Source of the DNA: Erodium maritimum
Taxonomy: Eukaryota > Streptophyta > Magnoliopsida > Geraniales > Geraniaceae
NCBI GenBank assembly: GCA_963921825.1
Contig: OY997594.1
Location: 32,160,956 to 32,224,955, forward strand
Direction: 5' to 3'
DNA length: 64,000 nt
Below, one piece after another: positions 10,594 to 22,196 of the stretch (positions within the stretch are counted from its first letter, which is position 1; every line of letters starts with the position of its first letter). A model generated the notes under the pieces. The model was not told the DNA's origin, made no database searches, and saw only the letters and a program-made list of their open reading frames with translations. The position numbers and the translations under genes are program-made.

Positions 10594-12281
10594 GACCAGA
10601 CGAAACACAAACAAGTAGTTCATTACCCGAGACTCTCATCGTCTCGGACTTACCCGTAGGACATTTCCTGTAAAACCCCACTTATTTCTAATAGGGTAAT
10701 AGTATGAAATCAGAAACATTGGGGTAGGAAATTGCAACAAGTATTGTTGAAGAAAAAAAAAGGGATCTAATTTCTAGCCCATGGGCTAAGCTCATTTAAG
10801 CCCATATTTATCTTAGGCCCATGTCTTTAACTAAAGCCCTTAGGTTTTAGCTTGTGTTGGATAAAAGGGGAAAGTAGGGTTGGGGTCTCTAGTACGCGGC
10901 TTCATTCTGACAGAGGAGGAGCACACAGCTCAGAGAGGGGATTAGGGACGACGCTGAGCACGAAGCACACCATTCACTCTTTTTTTTCTTGATCGGCGTG
11001 AATCACAGCACATTCAGTAAGTTCTAATTGTTGGTTGCTTTAAGAGAGATCTTTAATGCTCATCATTACTTAGAGCATTAATGGTTCTTTTCTTTTTATT
11101 GTCCTTTGAAAAAGCATGATTATTAAGTCTTGAAAGGGGTTGCTGGACACGAATCAAACAAGAGAAATCAAAGGAATTTATTTCTTTTGATTTATTTTTG
11201 TGTCTTTCCAAAATGCTACAAAGACATTTTTTTGGTGCTTCGGTTTCCCATCATGTATGTATTGATATGATAAACAACATGCACATAACCTATTTAAGAT
11301 TCAATCCCTAAAGTTGCTTTCAAATGGTGCTCATATTGATTCACATCTGGAAATCATTTTTATCTATCCGGCCACCCACGGCCATGTGTGGCCGTGGGGC
11401 CCACATGACCGGGAATTGGTGGTTTCGTATTTGGACGATCTTGGGTGAACCCCGGGACGTTAATTTCACACCCGGAACGAATTACGGATGTGATTCGTGA
11501 AATTTCGGGAAAAACGTTTAGAAACTTTAATTACGATTTTTGGAGCGCTCGGACCCCAGAATTTAATTCCTTCAAGTGCGTTGGAACAAGTAAATTTAAG
11601 TAGGAATGATAGAAACGAAAATGGAGATTTTCGGAGCCCCGGAAGGGCGTTTCCAAAACCCGGGTAGATTCGCCATGTCGGGCGAATCGGGCTTTACGGG
11701 TCCTTTATCGACAATGTTGACTAATTGGGAAGTTTGGGAGTGATCGACATTGTCGGGGTTACGTTTGGGCGTTAAGTTTATTGAATTTCAGTTTATTCCT
11801 GCGAGTTTAAAGTGCTTTAAAAATCGTGTTCTTTTAGATCGTGCTGCGGACCGAGGCAAAGGGAAGCTAGGCGAGTGACTGGGATCACGCCGGGGCTTAG
11901 TTGAGCACTTTTGGAGAATTACTCGAGGTAGGGAAAAGTAGCCGGATCTCGGCCCTGACTAGGGAAAGTTAACAGTAGAAATGCATGTGACACCGGGGTG
12001 TCGTGGGTTGAGTAGGTTTATTTTAAATATTAGAAAAGCATGTTGCGGGAACTTAGTAATTGTTGGAAAGGCATGTGACACTTAGTAGTGTCGTAGGAGT
12101 AGAGAACTTAGCGTAGTAGATTTACTGGAGGCATATGACCATGCCCGGAGGTTGTTTGTGAACTTATCGATATTAGGAGTACTGGAGGCATATGACTATG
12201 CCCGGAGGTTGTTTGAGAAACTGTTGATATTAGGACTGTTGGAGGCTTTGGTTAAGCCGGAGGTTATTTGATCTTTTGGTA

Positions 12282-12580
12282 TTTGGGTGGCCTTGAGAGC
12301 CGTGTTTATTATTGTTGAGTCTTGGGTGGCCTTGAGAGTCGTGTTATTTGTTGTTGAGTCTTGGGTGGCCTTAAGAGTCGTGTTATTTGTTGTTGAGTCT
12401 TGGGTGGCCTTGAGAGTCATGTTAATGGTTGTTGAGTTGGGTGGCCTTGAGAGTCGTGTTATTTATTGTTGAGTTTGGGTGGCCTTGAGAGCCCGTGTTA
12501 TTTATTGTTGAGTTTGGGTGGCCATGAGAGCCCTTGTGTTTGCTGTTGAGTTTGGGTGGCCATGAGAGCCCGTGTGTTAT
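12282..12580 (+). repeat. ~39-bp tandem repeat array inside the solo LTR
   Basis: About seven diverged copies of a unit containing TTGGGTGGCCTTGAGAG and GTTGTTGAGT lie head to tail. Confidence 0.75.
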
Positions 12581-12764
12581 TTTTGGTGTCTTGGGGTTGT
12601 TGAGCCCGTGAGTTAAGTGGTTGTGTTTTGGGAGGCCATGATGGCCCGTGGGGTTGTTGAACCCGAGTCTTGACTGTTGAGGTGTCTTGAGTGACCTTGA
12701 GTGCCTGTTTGTTGAACTTGCTTGTGTTTGCCCGACCCGATTGTGTGTCGGGGAGTGGTGTGGA

Positions 12765-12990
12765 TTTTGGCAGGTTACGAGCATTCTTCGACTGGCCTGA
12801 CCAAACTCGAGCCTCGACAGGTTCTGAGCATTCTTCGGCTAGCCTATTCCGTGTCCGGATCCCGAAAGGTTATGAGCATTCTTTGGCTAGCCTGATCCGT
12901 GACCGGGTCCCGGCAGGTTACGAGCATTCTTCGGCTGGCCTGACCGCGTACGAGGCTCGGCAGGTTCTGAGCATTCTTCGGCTAGCCTGA
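12765..12990 (+). repeat. ~47-bp tandem repeat array inside the solo LTR
   Basis: Five copies of GGCAGGTTACGAGCATTCTT with a following CGGCTGGCCTGA segment repeat with a period of about 47 bp. Confidence 0.75.
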
Positions 12991-13745
12991 TCTGTGTTCG
13001 TGTCTTTGGGGAAGGTCGTCATTGTTTGTTGTGTCGGTTTTAATTTACGAGTTTGAGGTTGAGTCTGGTGAGGGAGGTTACTGAGCAGCTGGTTTGCGAT
13101 CCTTTGTGATCTTGTTTGGTGTGCGATCCTTTGTGATCTGGTTTGGTGTTGCGTAGTTTCTTTCGAGTCCTTGGGAGAGGTCGTGATCGTTGTGTCGGGT
13201 CTACTTTACGTGTCAAAGTGTTGAGTTGGTCAAGGAAGGTAACAGTGGGTGTATGTTCAGTCAGAGTCCTTGGGTTGGGGACAGTGTCCCCCGGTGTTGA
13301 CTTTATTATTGGTGTTATCAGCATTGTCTGCTAATTATGCCGTAGTCAGTCTGTTATCCGTGGTGGTGAGCAAACGCTCACCCCTAGCTGCTTTTCCTAC
13401 AGGTACTGATCACAGGACGGACTAGGTGAGCTCTCGAAGCTTGTGGAGCTAGGAGCGGAGTCCGGGTTGTTTTTGAGTCTAGTCACGGATACCTACTTTT
13501 GTCCACTTGTTGGAACGCGTTTTAAATTGTAATTATTATATTATTTTGTTGAACAAATGGTGTTTTTAAAGTGTTTATCCAAAACAGGTTTCATTGTTTT
13601 ATTGTTTTTAAAACGTTCGCGTCCCGAGTTCGGTTCGTTGAAATTGGGACGTGACATTTCCGATTTGCGTAACCGAACTCTAGAACCCTAACGACTTAAC
13701 TCTACCCACCTAATTGACGTACGATCCGAAGTTTTGAAAAACCAG

Positions 13746-13757
13746 GCTCTGATACCA
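13746..13757 (-). other. primer-binding site of the gypsy element
   Basis: The minus strand reads TGGTATCAGAGC, matching the complement of the 3' end of plant initiator Met-tRNA. It lies three bases from the LTR end at 13761. This shows that the LTR at 13761-16687 is a 5' LTR and not a solo LTR. Confidence 0.8.
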
Positions 13758-14461
13758 AATTGTCACGCCCCAAATTCGGTTTTGGCCGAACTCGAGACGT
13801 GAACTAAAGAAAATAATAAAATAAGAATAAAAGGAAATTTAAATAACAAAATCTTCGAATTTAGTTCCAAAATAAACACCTCCAATAATCATAAGGCAAT
13901 GTTCCAAATCCAAAATAAAGGGAGTAAGGTCTAGTACAAAAGGTAAAGTACGTCACTAATAAATGTTAAATCCCCGGACTCTCGATGAGCTCCCGAGCTC
14001 TAAGACGCCCTCTAGACCGACTCACGATCGAAACCTGTAAAACAGTAAAAACAGAGGGGGTGAGCTTTTGCTCAGTAGGAAAAAGTAGTAACGAGATTGG
14101 ACATCCGCTCTATCATTTTAATTACTAATGCAAGAAATATAAACTAATAACCGACAACACGAATAGAAAACCAATAGGAACCCAACATTATTGACCATAG
14201 AACCAAGCTAAGAAAACATATAAACAACAGAATATTATATTGCTATAACCACTACGATTAGTAACTCTTACTAAAACTGACAAAATAAATAGAAACCAAC
14301 AAGAACACAACAATAACGATAATAGTACCAAACTAAAGAACATACGAACAACGGACATTATGCTGCTAAGATCACTACGAACGTTACTCAGATCCGATAT
14401 CACACAACATAAGACAAGTACCCATGACAATCCGATCACCACGCACAACTCAACAAATACA

Positions 14462-14712
14462 TCATACCGGAATACACCCTCGGTCTAGATGTCTTCCCGG
14501 AACACACAGCATCGGGGTGAAACAATATACCGGAAACGCACATCGGTCTTCCCGGAAACCCACATCGGGGTAAACAAGCAATACATCATACCAGAAACGC
14601 ACATCGGCCTAGATGTCTTCCCGGAAACATACCTCGGGGTAAACCAACAATACATCATACCAGAAACGCACTTGTCCTAGATGTCTTCCCGGAAACACAC
14701 CTCGGGGTAAGC
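14462..14712 (+). repeat. 60-70-bp tandem repeats inside the gypsy 5' LTR
   Basis: About four copies of a unit with CATACCGGAAACGCACATCGG and TCTTCCCGGAAAC occur in a row, with unit length varying between copies. Confidence 0.75.
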
Positions 14713-16687
14713 AAACAATACACAATACCATAACACACAGTACCATACCACACATGTTACACCGAACTTATCATATCATCAAAACTTACCGACACACTTA
14801 CCAAACCCACCACATCGGTCTATCATTCACCCGATCATATCACAAGACAACAGTTCAATTCACATTCATCACATTCATTCAACCAATCATATCGAGAAAC
14901 AAACATTCGTATCACATTCATCACAATTCATACAATATATTATGATTCTTAGAGTAATCGAAGAAGATACTATACATCAACATTTAAGGACTAATAATCA
15001 CAACCAAACACAACCAACACGCAACCCTAAGGCCCGACATGGCCACATGTGATTCTACAGCACGACAATTCCCATAATTGAAAGCGGTTATTCTAGTTAA
15101 TCACATCCTATATGCAAGTTAAGACTTTACCGGTTATTACGTCCTATATGCATACTATTAACATTCTTTAAATAAAAGCGGCAATTACTACTCTTCCCTA
15201 CCTCAAGTGCTTTCCAAACGCTTAGTCACACGAACGCCTAGTAGTCTCCTCCTCTGAGCTCGAAAATAAAGTCTAGGATCATAAATTAATACTAGAATTA
15301 ATAAACATTCAAGGTCGGTTTTAAAGCAAAATACCTAAACTAACCCCAATTGCTCAACTTGTCAAAATGGGCCCGGAAGGCCCATTTTGCCCGGAATCAG
15401 GAAAGCGTCCCTCAGGACACCGAAAATTTCCCTTTTCGTGTCTATCAATCATAATTACTTTACTTTTTCCAACGCACTTGATGGAATTAAATTCCTAGGT
15501 CCTAGCGTCCTAAATTCGCAATTAAAGTTTCCAAACGTTTTTCCCGAAATTTCATGAATCACATCCATAATTCGTTCCGGGTGAGAAATTAACGTCCCGG
15601 TGTTCACCCAAGACCGTCCAAGTACGAAACCACCAAGTCCTAGCTATGTGGGCCCTACGGCCACACATGGCCGTGGGTGGCCGGACCGGACCGGACCGGG
15701 CCGGTCACGGTCCAAGAGTGGCCGACTATGGCATGTCCTATGGCCAGTCCTCCCCTCCTCTGATTGCCGGATTCCGGCGACCGGCCGGAGCTCCGACGAA
15801 CTTCCGGTCACCGGAAAATACTTCCTTTCTCCCAATAAGTTCCCACAACACTATTTTTTAGCTCTAAAACTTCAAATTTCCCTTCAAACACTCCAAAGTT
15901 TCAAGACCCAAGCTGGGTTTCATCAAAAACTACCAAAACCCATGAAACTTCATCATTAATCTATACTTTCTCCATAACTCATCTAATTGAACACTTAGAA
16001 CCTTAAATCTCTAAGAACTAAGTCCATTTCATGCCTTTTCTAGAAAACCCATAAACCCAAACTCCATAAAGATGAATTTGGTTTGAAGATTTACCTTAGA
16101 AATGGAGAAAGGAAGAGGAAAATGATGTTTTGGAGAAGAATGGTGTTGGAAATCACCCAAAGGAGCTCCCTTTTCCTCCCTTTCTTCTTCTTCAAGCAAT
16201 GGAGGTTCAATGGAGTTTTCACTTTCTCTCTCTACCAATGGGGGTGTTCGGCCAAGGTGTAGAAAATGCTGAAATTGTTGCCCCATGTGGTCTTAACCTC
16301 AAGGTGGAAATGTCCCTTTCGTCCTTTAGTCCCTCTCTCTCCTTTGTCCTTAAGTGGGGACCAATTGGTCTTTTCTCCCACTTTTCTTCCCTTCCAAGCT
16401 AACATGGACATGTGTCCATGTGGGGACAATTCCTACCCAAAATACCTCAACTCATAATATATTTATTCGTTAATACTCCAAACTCTACCTAGTTTGACCC
16501 GAGTTTGACTTTTTCACAAAAGGTGTAATTTGAAAGGAAATGACCTAACTAAGCTAAGCGTAACGACGACTAAGCTTTTTGGGTCCCGGAAAGCAACCGA
16601 ATGACTCCCGGAGTCGTCGATTGACTTTTCCAACGGAAAGTCAACTTTCCCCAAATTTTCCCGGTTCGACCGGGATCGGTTCTTACA

Positions 16688-17250
16688 ATCGAAGTGTCCC
16701 TGGCCCTCTCTTTGTGCAGCTCAAAGTACGGATGGAGGTCGACAAGGAGCTTGCACTTTAATTCTAGCGCATTAATGACTGCTTCTTGTCCTTTCTTTTG
16801 AATTGTTGCAACCTATTGTGCCTCTGTGGTGACCGACATTTTACCTTTACGTTGCAGCCTTGGCAGCCTTCTGACCAATGAGTCGGGTATCTTAAGCAAA
16901 GCTCGTCCTAGTGGTGTGCTCACTCTCGCTCTGGGACATAGGTGTGTTCTCCCGCGTTCTCTTTCTCGATTCACTTGAAACCAATTTAGGCGCTATTGGT
17001 TGGACGTGTTTAGGCTTTGTTGCTTGAGGTATTCCAAAGTGTCGAGCGGTCCATTTGGGTTGATCTTTGACGAGTATCCACCAAGGCTTCCAAACGGAGT
17101 CGTGCCCTTCTTCATCCTTCTATAGTGCCTCTGCCAACTACATAGTTTGTTCATCGGATCGGTTACTTCGGTTTATCGTTCTCGGTGCATTCGTAATACC
17201 CTTGGAACTTTGTCACTCGTGGGTTGATGTTCTGCCAGTGCTCGTGGTGG
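16688..17250 (-). pseudogene. degenerate trihelix/Myb-like ORF1, cut by the gypsy LTR
   Basis: On the minus strand the recognisable order is HWQNINPRVTKFQGYYECTE, then DSVWKPWWILVKDQPKW, then SRKRTRENTPMSQSESEHT, then GQKAAKAAT followed by a Lys/Glu helix with KKGQEAVINALELK and a final FELHKERARDTS. This is the trihelix, linker and C-terminal order of the Harbinger ORF1 family. There are at least three in-frame stops and at least two frame changes, so it is a host-dead copy. The gypsy LTR at 16687 begins right after the last recognisable codon. Confidence 0.65.
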
Positions 17251-17670
17251 CCATCACCACCGAAGAGGCGCCGGAGTTCCTCCAGTCACCACATGTCGAG
17301 TAGATGATTAGAACCTCACGGTAACACCTCTAGATGAATAACGTATGAGGCGAACTCGTGGGACGGAGAGTGACCTGCAAAACACCCGCTTCACCAGTCC
17401 ACAGGTGTCAAGGCTTTCAAATCTGCAACAGCCAGGTCCGAGCGACCGATAGCAAAACAAGGCGGGAGAAACGAAGAGGAGAGAAGAAGAGGATAGAAGA
17501 AGAGGTGAAAAGAAGGGTGAGGGAGGACGAAAGGAAATGACGCCACCGGCAATAGCCAGGCCAGAGGGCGCGATTGTAGCTGGTGGACGGAGGAAGGGGC
17601 GATGGTTGAGATGGTTGTTCAGGGTTTGGGTTAGTCCTCTAGGAAAAATGGCTACGCTTGCTCATATCAA
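17251..17670. other. upstream of the ORF1 pseudogene, no clear gene
   Basis: Purine-rich sequence with GAGAAGAAGAGG runs. It may include the decayed N-terminal coding part of the ORF1 relative at 16688-17250, but nothing can be aligned by eye. Confidence 0.45.
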
Positions 17671-18123
17671 TTTTCTTTTTTTTAATCAGCAAAGCATGTA
17701 TATAAAATGAAACCTCCTTTGAGGTGAAAGGAGGAGTTACAACGGATTACTCTAAGAATCCCAAAAGCTCAAAGATAGGTGCAGCTATCTAATAAGAGCC
17801 AACATATAAACGAAACTTAAAAAACGAAAACAACAACCCAAAGTAACAATGTTCAGCAAAGGAAACACAAGGAAAAAGTATAGACCAGAGAAAGCATGAT
17901 CTTAAACTAAAGGGTAGGAAACTGCCAAAAAACAAAGACAGTAAGGGTAACTTGGGGTGCACGCAATCCAGGAAGTAACTTGAGGCTCAAGATTTCCAAG
18001 GGAAGATGATTTCCTAGCTAACCACTCCAAGAATTAAAACCTTCAGAACTTTCACAAATATACCAGGCTACAGTACCTTCAGATCTTCACCAAAATGGAG
18101 ACAAACTGTCAAGCTGCATCAGG

Positions 18124-18156
18124 ATGAGGAGGAGGAGGAGAAGGAGGAGGAAGATG
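18124..18156 (+). repeat. GAG-rich microsatellite in the LINE 3' UTR
   Basis: A run of GAGGAGGAGGAGGAGAAGG type triplets. Confidence 0.7.
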
Positions 18157-18629
18157 TCACACCACAGCTGGTGAACATTTAAAATGCTGCATAGTCTTGA
18201 TAGGAAGGAAGTAATGAACAGATGCTGCAACCAGAAAAGGAGAGAGGGAAGCAAAGAACCAAAACAAAGTCAGAACAAGCCAAACTCCCAAGGAAGGAGC
18301 CCAAAGAGATGACTGACCTCTCAGCCTATGAACTACCCACACACAAGAGACAACACCAGGAAGAAGAACCCACACACCAAACCAGACAAGGACCCCAACT
18401 TGTAGACCAAAGCAACACGTCACCAGCTCACCCCTCACCTAAGACATACCCAAAACCACCCAAACCACCCACCCACCCCCAAACCAGAGATCATAAAGGA
18501 ACCACCTTCCAGGGAAAACAAGCTTTAGGATTTGACTTCCAAAGCAAGAAAGAGAAATGAAAGGAGGATTTTCTAGGTCTTGATATTTCCCATTTATATG
18601 AATAGCTGAGAATGTTTGTAAATATATCC

Positions 18630-21600
18630 TCAGCAGTTAGAGTAATGCTTTGGAAGAGAAATAAATTCCTTGCCAACCATATATGCCAACACACCAGCTG
18701 CACCAAGCTTTGCCAAGCTTTCTTCAATTTTTTTGCTCTGAACCAAACTAAACCAGGAAGCTAGAAGAGAGGATACTGAACCAGGGACAATGAAATGTAT
18801 CCCCCACCAAGAAGCTACTAAACCCCAAACTTCCCAAGCTCTCTTACAATGCAGTAAAATATGACATCCCTCTTCAAAATCCCAATTACAAATTGGACAT
18901 ATGATTTCTTCTAAAGATAACTTGAGGCCCCTCTTATCCAGGTAACATTTTGAGGGTATTATATCTAGACAAGCCATCCAACAGAAAGCTGATATTTTTG
19001 GGGGAATCTCAGGCAACCATAGGACTTTTGACCAGCTAATTGTCTGTGCATTTTGAGTTCCTTGCTGAGCCATTAGTAAGTATAATTTTCTGACTGAAAA
19101 TCCTCTGGCATCCCACGCCCAATTTAGAGAATCTTCCAACTGGTTAAGCTGAACACCTTCTTGGACTGAGCAAAACATCTCCCATTCATCTTCTTCCCAT
19201 CCTCTTGGACTTCTTCTTAAAATACTTTCCCAATCATTTACTTCCAAAGTTTCAAATATTTCAGCAACTCTGGCCCTTTTGTTTTGAGCTAGAAGATATA
19301 TCCTTGGAAATAAGTATCTGAAAGGACTTTTCCCCCACCATATGTCATCCCAGAAGAAGACTCTTTCTCCATTGCCTATTCTCCAAGACAGTCCTCTCAT
19401 TCCAAAGAAATTGCTGCATCTTGGATCCTTTATCACATCCAAAATTTGTGCCATGAAACAACAACTCCCCACTTCTGAAAACTTGCTCAAATCCCATTCA
19501 TTTGGATCCCACCCAAATTTGGAACAACTAACTAATTTCCACAAAGAATTTCTTTCTAGAGCAAACCTCCACCACCACTTTGCTAGCAAAGCCAGATTCA
19601 TCAGCTCAAGATCTTTTACTCCCAATCCTCCTTCTTCTTCTGATCTGCATACGTTGTTCCACTTGGTTTTGCATAGAACTTTTGGGGAAGATTTACCATG
19701 CCACAAAAATCTTCTTTGCCAGCTAATCATCTCCTTGATCACTCCTTTTGGTGCTTTTATAATTGAGAAAAAGTATAGAGGCAATGCTCCCAAAATTGTC
19801 TTCAAAAGGGTTATTCTGCCCCCTAGGGACAACATCTTGGCCTCCCACAGTCCTAGAGCATTTTTGAATTTTTGGATTATACCTGTCCAAGTGGCTTTTC
19901 TTTTAGGATTTTCACCCAAAGGAAACCCCAAATAAGTCATAGGCATATTCCCTTTTGGAAAATTGAGAATATGAATGATTTCCAGTTCTTCTGCCTCAGA
20001 TAGATTGAAAGTGTATACAAGTGACTTTTCATAATTGACCTTTAAACCAGCTGCAACTTTAAAAAGCTTCAGAACATATTGTAGACAAGAAACCCCTTCC
20101 TTATTTGCCTCTAAGAAAAATATGGTATTATCTGCAATCTGAAGGTGTGAGATTATAGGACAGGTTGCCTTCATCTTAATACCTTGAATAAGGCCTTGAT
20201 GCAAAGAAACTTTCATGAGTTGGTTGAGACCTTCTGCCACCAGCACAAATATCAAAGGAGAAAGAGCACAACCTTGTCTTAGTCCCTTGAAAATTTGGAA
20301 GTCAGGACTAGGAGAGCCATTTATCAGAATAGACACACTTGCTTTGAAACAAGCCAACATCCACATTTTCCACTTTGCTCCAAACCCCATTTTTGAGAGA
20401 ATTTTCATACTAAAGTCCCAACTGACATTATCAAAGGCCTTTTCAAAATCTTCCTTGAAGATGATTGCTTTTGTTTTCTCCTTTTTGATGTATTGAACTA
20501 CCTCTGCTGCTATTAATATGCCATCTGTGATTTGCCTGCCAGAAATAAAACCAGTTTGCTCATCCCCCACCAAGAAGCCTATCATTTCCTTAAGCCTTGA
20601 AGATAGGAGTTTAGATAGTATCTTATATGGCCCTCCCATTAAGCTAATTGGCCTATAATCATCAAAGGACAAAGGGGATGGACCTTTTGGTATTAAGGTC
20701 ATAAAAGAGGAATTGAGGCCTTTTCCAATCTGCCCTGTTTGATGAAAATGGTTGATGAATAATAACAGATCATTTTTGATAATTGGCCAACAGACTTGGA
20801 AAAAATGGAGGGTATAACCATCTGACCCTATAGCTTTATCTCATTTGCAGGCTAATAGAGCTTGGAGCACTTCTTCATCCTCAAAAGGCCTTTCTAGCCA
20901 CTGAGCTTGTTCAGGAGTTAAAAATTCAAAGGGTAATTCATCCAGATCTAAGGGTTGGGAACTTGAAGCTGTAAACCTTCTTGAGAAATGATCTGCAGCA
21001 GCCTTCTTTATTTCTTCAGGAGTGGTTAAAGAGTTGTCATTATCCCAGATATGAGATATTCTTTTGATTGCTCCTTTGTAATTTACAATTCTATGATAGT
21101 ATTTAGAGCCCTTATCACCTTCATTTATCCATTTTCTTCTAGCTTTTTGGCTCCAAAGCTGAGAATGCAATTCATATTTCTGGATCAACTCAACCTTAAG
21201 CTTACCTCTTTCACAACATTCCAAACTTGAGAGATTTATGATATTCAACACATTATCCAACTTGTCTATTGAGGAGATTAGATCAGCAATTTGAGTATCA
21301 AGAGCTCCAAAGACTTCTACATTCCATTTTTTGAGCATGCCTTTCAATAACTTCAGCTTCATCCATAGAACATAGTGAGGCAGCACCACCACATGAAGGC
21401 CATGCCAGAATACTTGAATAGCACTAAAAAATCTTCCATCTTCTGTCCAGACATTTAAAAACTTGAAAGGTCTTGGCCCCCAATCCACTAGATTATCATA
21501 TAGCATAATTGGCCTATGATCAGAAATACTTCTTGGGAGAGCAGCTTGTGTAAGTGATGAGAAAGCTTGTATGAAATCCAAAGACACTAGAAACCTGTCC

Positions 21601-22190
21601 AACTTTGAAGCAGAAGAACCACCACCAAACCAAGTATACTTCCCATTTTGCAAGGGGAGATCAATTACTCCCGGAGAGTCTATAAAATTTTGGAATGCCC
21701 TCATATCTGAGGAGTAAGGCCGCTGAGAAGCTCTTTCAGCAATAGAGAGTGTAACATTAAAATCTCCCCCCAATAAGATGATAGGTGCAGGTACAAGAGT
21801 ACTGATGAAATCACTTAATTCAGACCAAAGCAAGCTCCTGCCAGCTCTTGAACATGGGGCATATATATTAATCAAGCTACAATTCTTATTCAAGGATTTG
21901 GACTTTCCCAACCAGATTATAGCTCCTTTCAGACATTTGAAGCTTGTCATTGTGTATTCATTTGATTTCCAAAAGGTAATGAGACCTCCAGAATTTCCTT
22001 CAGCTGGAATATCAATCATCTCCCACCCCCAAGATAATCCAAAGGATCTGAGAAACCAAGCAGGGATTTTTTCTAGTTTTGATTCCTGCAAGAAAATGAG
22101 ATTTGGCTGTTGCTTGTGTACCAAGGCATTGAGATTTCTCCTCTTTTGTGAGGAAGAGATGCCTCTCACATTCCAGGAGAGGGCTTTCAT
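18630..22190 (-). pseudogene. LINE ORF2: endonuclease, reverse transcriptase, zinc-binding domain
   Basis: The frame runs 1187 codons including the terminal stop, with a single internal TGA at 20841-20843 just before KAIGSDGY. The N-terminal third is an apurinic-type endonuclease with WNVRG, LQESK, GGDFNV and a final SDHRP. The reverse transcriptase follows with RPISLMGG, a KEDFEKAFD block, and LRQGCALSP. The catalytic FADD box reads IADN, so the second aspartate is replaced. The C-terminus has a zf-RVT knuckle, CPICNWDFEEGCHILLHC. No RNase H follows, unlike the LINE at 42074-57697. ORF2 begins 6 bases after the ORF1 stop, which suggests re-initiation or a similar coupling. The internal stop and the altered active site mean it cannot be autonomous now. 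Confidence 0.92.
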
Positions 22191-22196
22191 TGCTAC

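Larger units (their letters stand above)
10669..13656 (+). mobile_element. solo LTR, long-LTR Ty3/gypsy family, plus orientation
   Basis: This 2988-bp segment begins TGTAAAACCCC and ends GGGACGTGACA. It has a perfect TTTCC target duplication at 10664-10668 and 13657-13661. Its last 400 bp are the reverse complement of the first 400 bp of the segment at 52277-55539, so the two belong to one family. It sits in the leader of the gypsy fragment whose LTR is at 13761-16687, so it is the younger of the two insertions. A TATA-like GGATAAAAGGGG at about 10860 could be the LTR promoter. Confidence 0.85.
10594..16687 (-). mobile_element. 5' part of a long-LTR Ty3/gypsy element, minus orientation
   Basis: Read on the minus strand, a 2927-bp LTR (16687-13761) starts TGTAAGAACCGATCCC and ends GGGGCGTGACA. 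Three bases later comes a primer-binding site complementary to initiator methionine tRNA, followed by an untranslated leader. The leader is split by a solo LTR (10669-13656) and then fades out near 10594. LTR length, the TGTAAGAACCG...GGCGTGACA ends and the primer site match the Tekay/Del group of chromoviruses, which is inference. No gag or pol and no second LTR were found, so this is a fossil fragment. Confidence 0.7.

Noticed and set aside
14462-14712. CRISPR-like array
   Set aside because: Units vary in length and are not separated by unique spacers of constant size. It is a minisatellite in a plant LTR.
13761-16687. Calling this a fourth solo LTR
   Set aside because: The flanking 5-mers (CAAAT and ATCGA) do not match and a primer-binding site lies 3 bases away, so it is a 5' LTR of a truncated element.
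18157-18560. Frames on both strands in the 3' UTR of the LINE
   Set aside because: They overlap each other, are low in complexity and lie after the ORF2 stop of the LINE.
19342-19935. 197-codon plus-strand frame
   Set aside because: Antisense shadow of the LINE reverse transcriptase.
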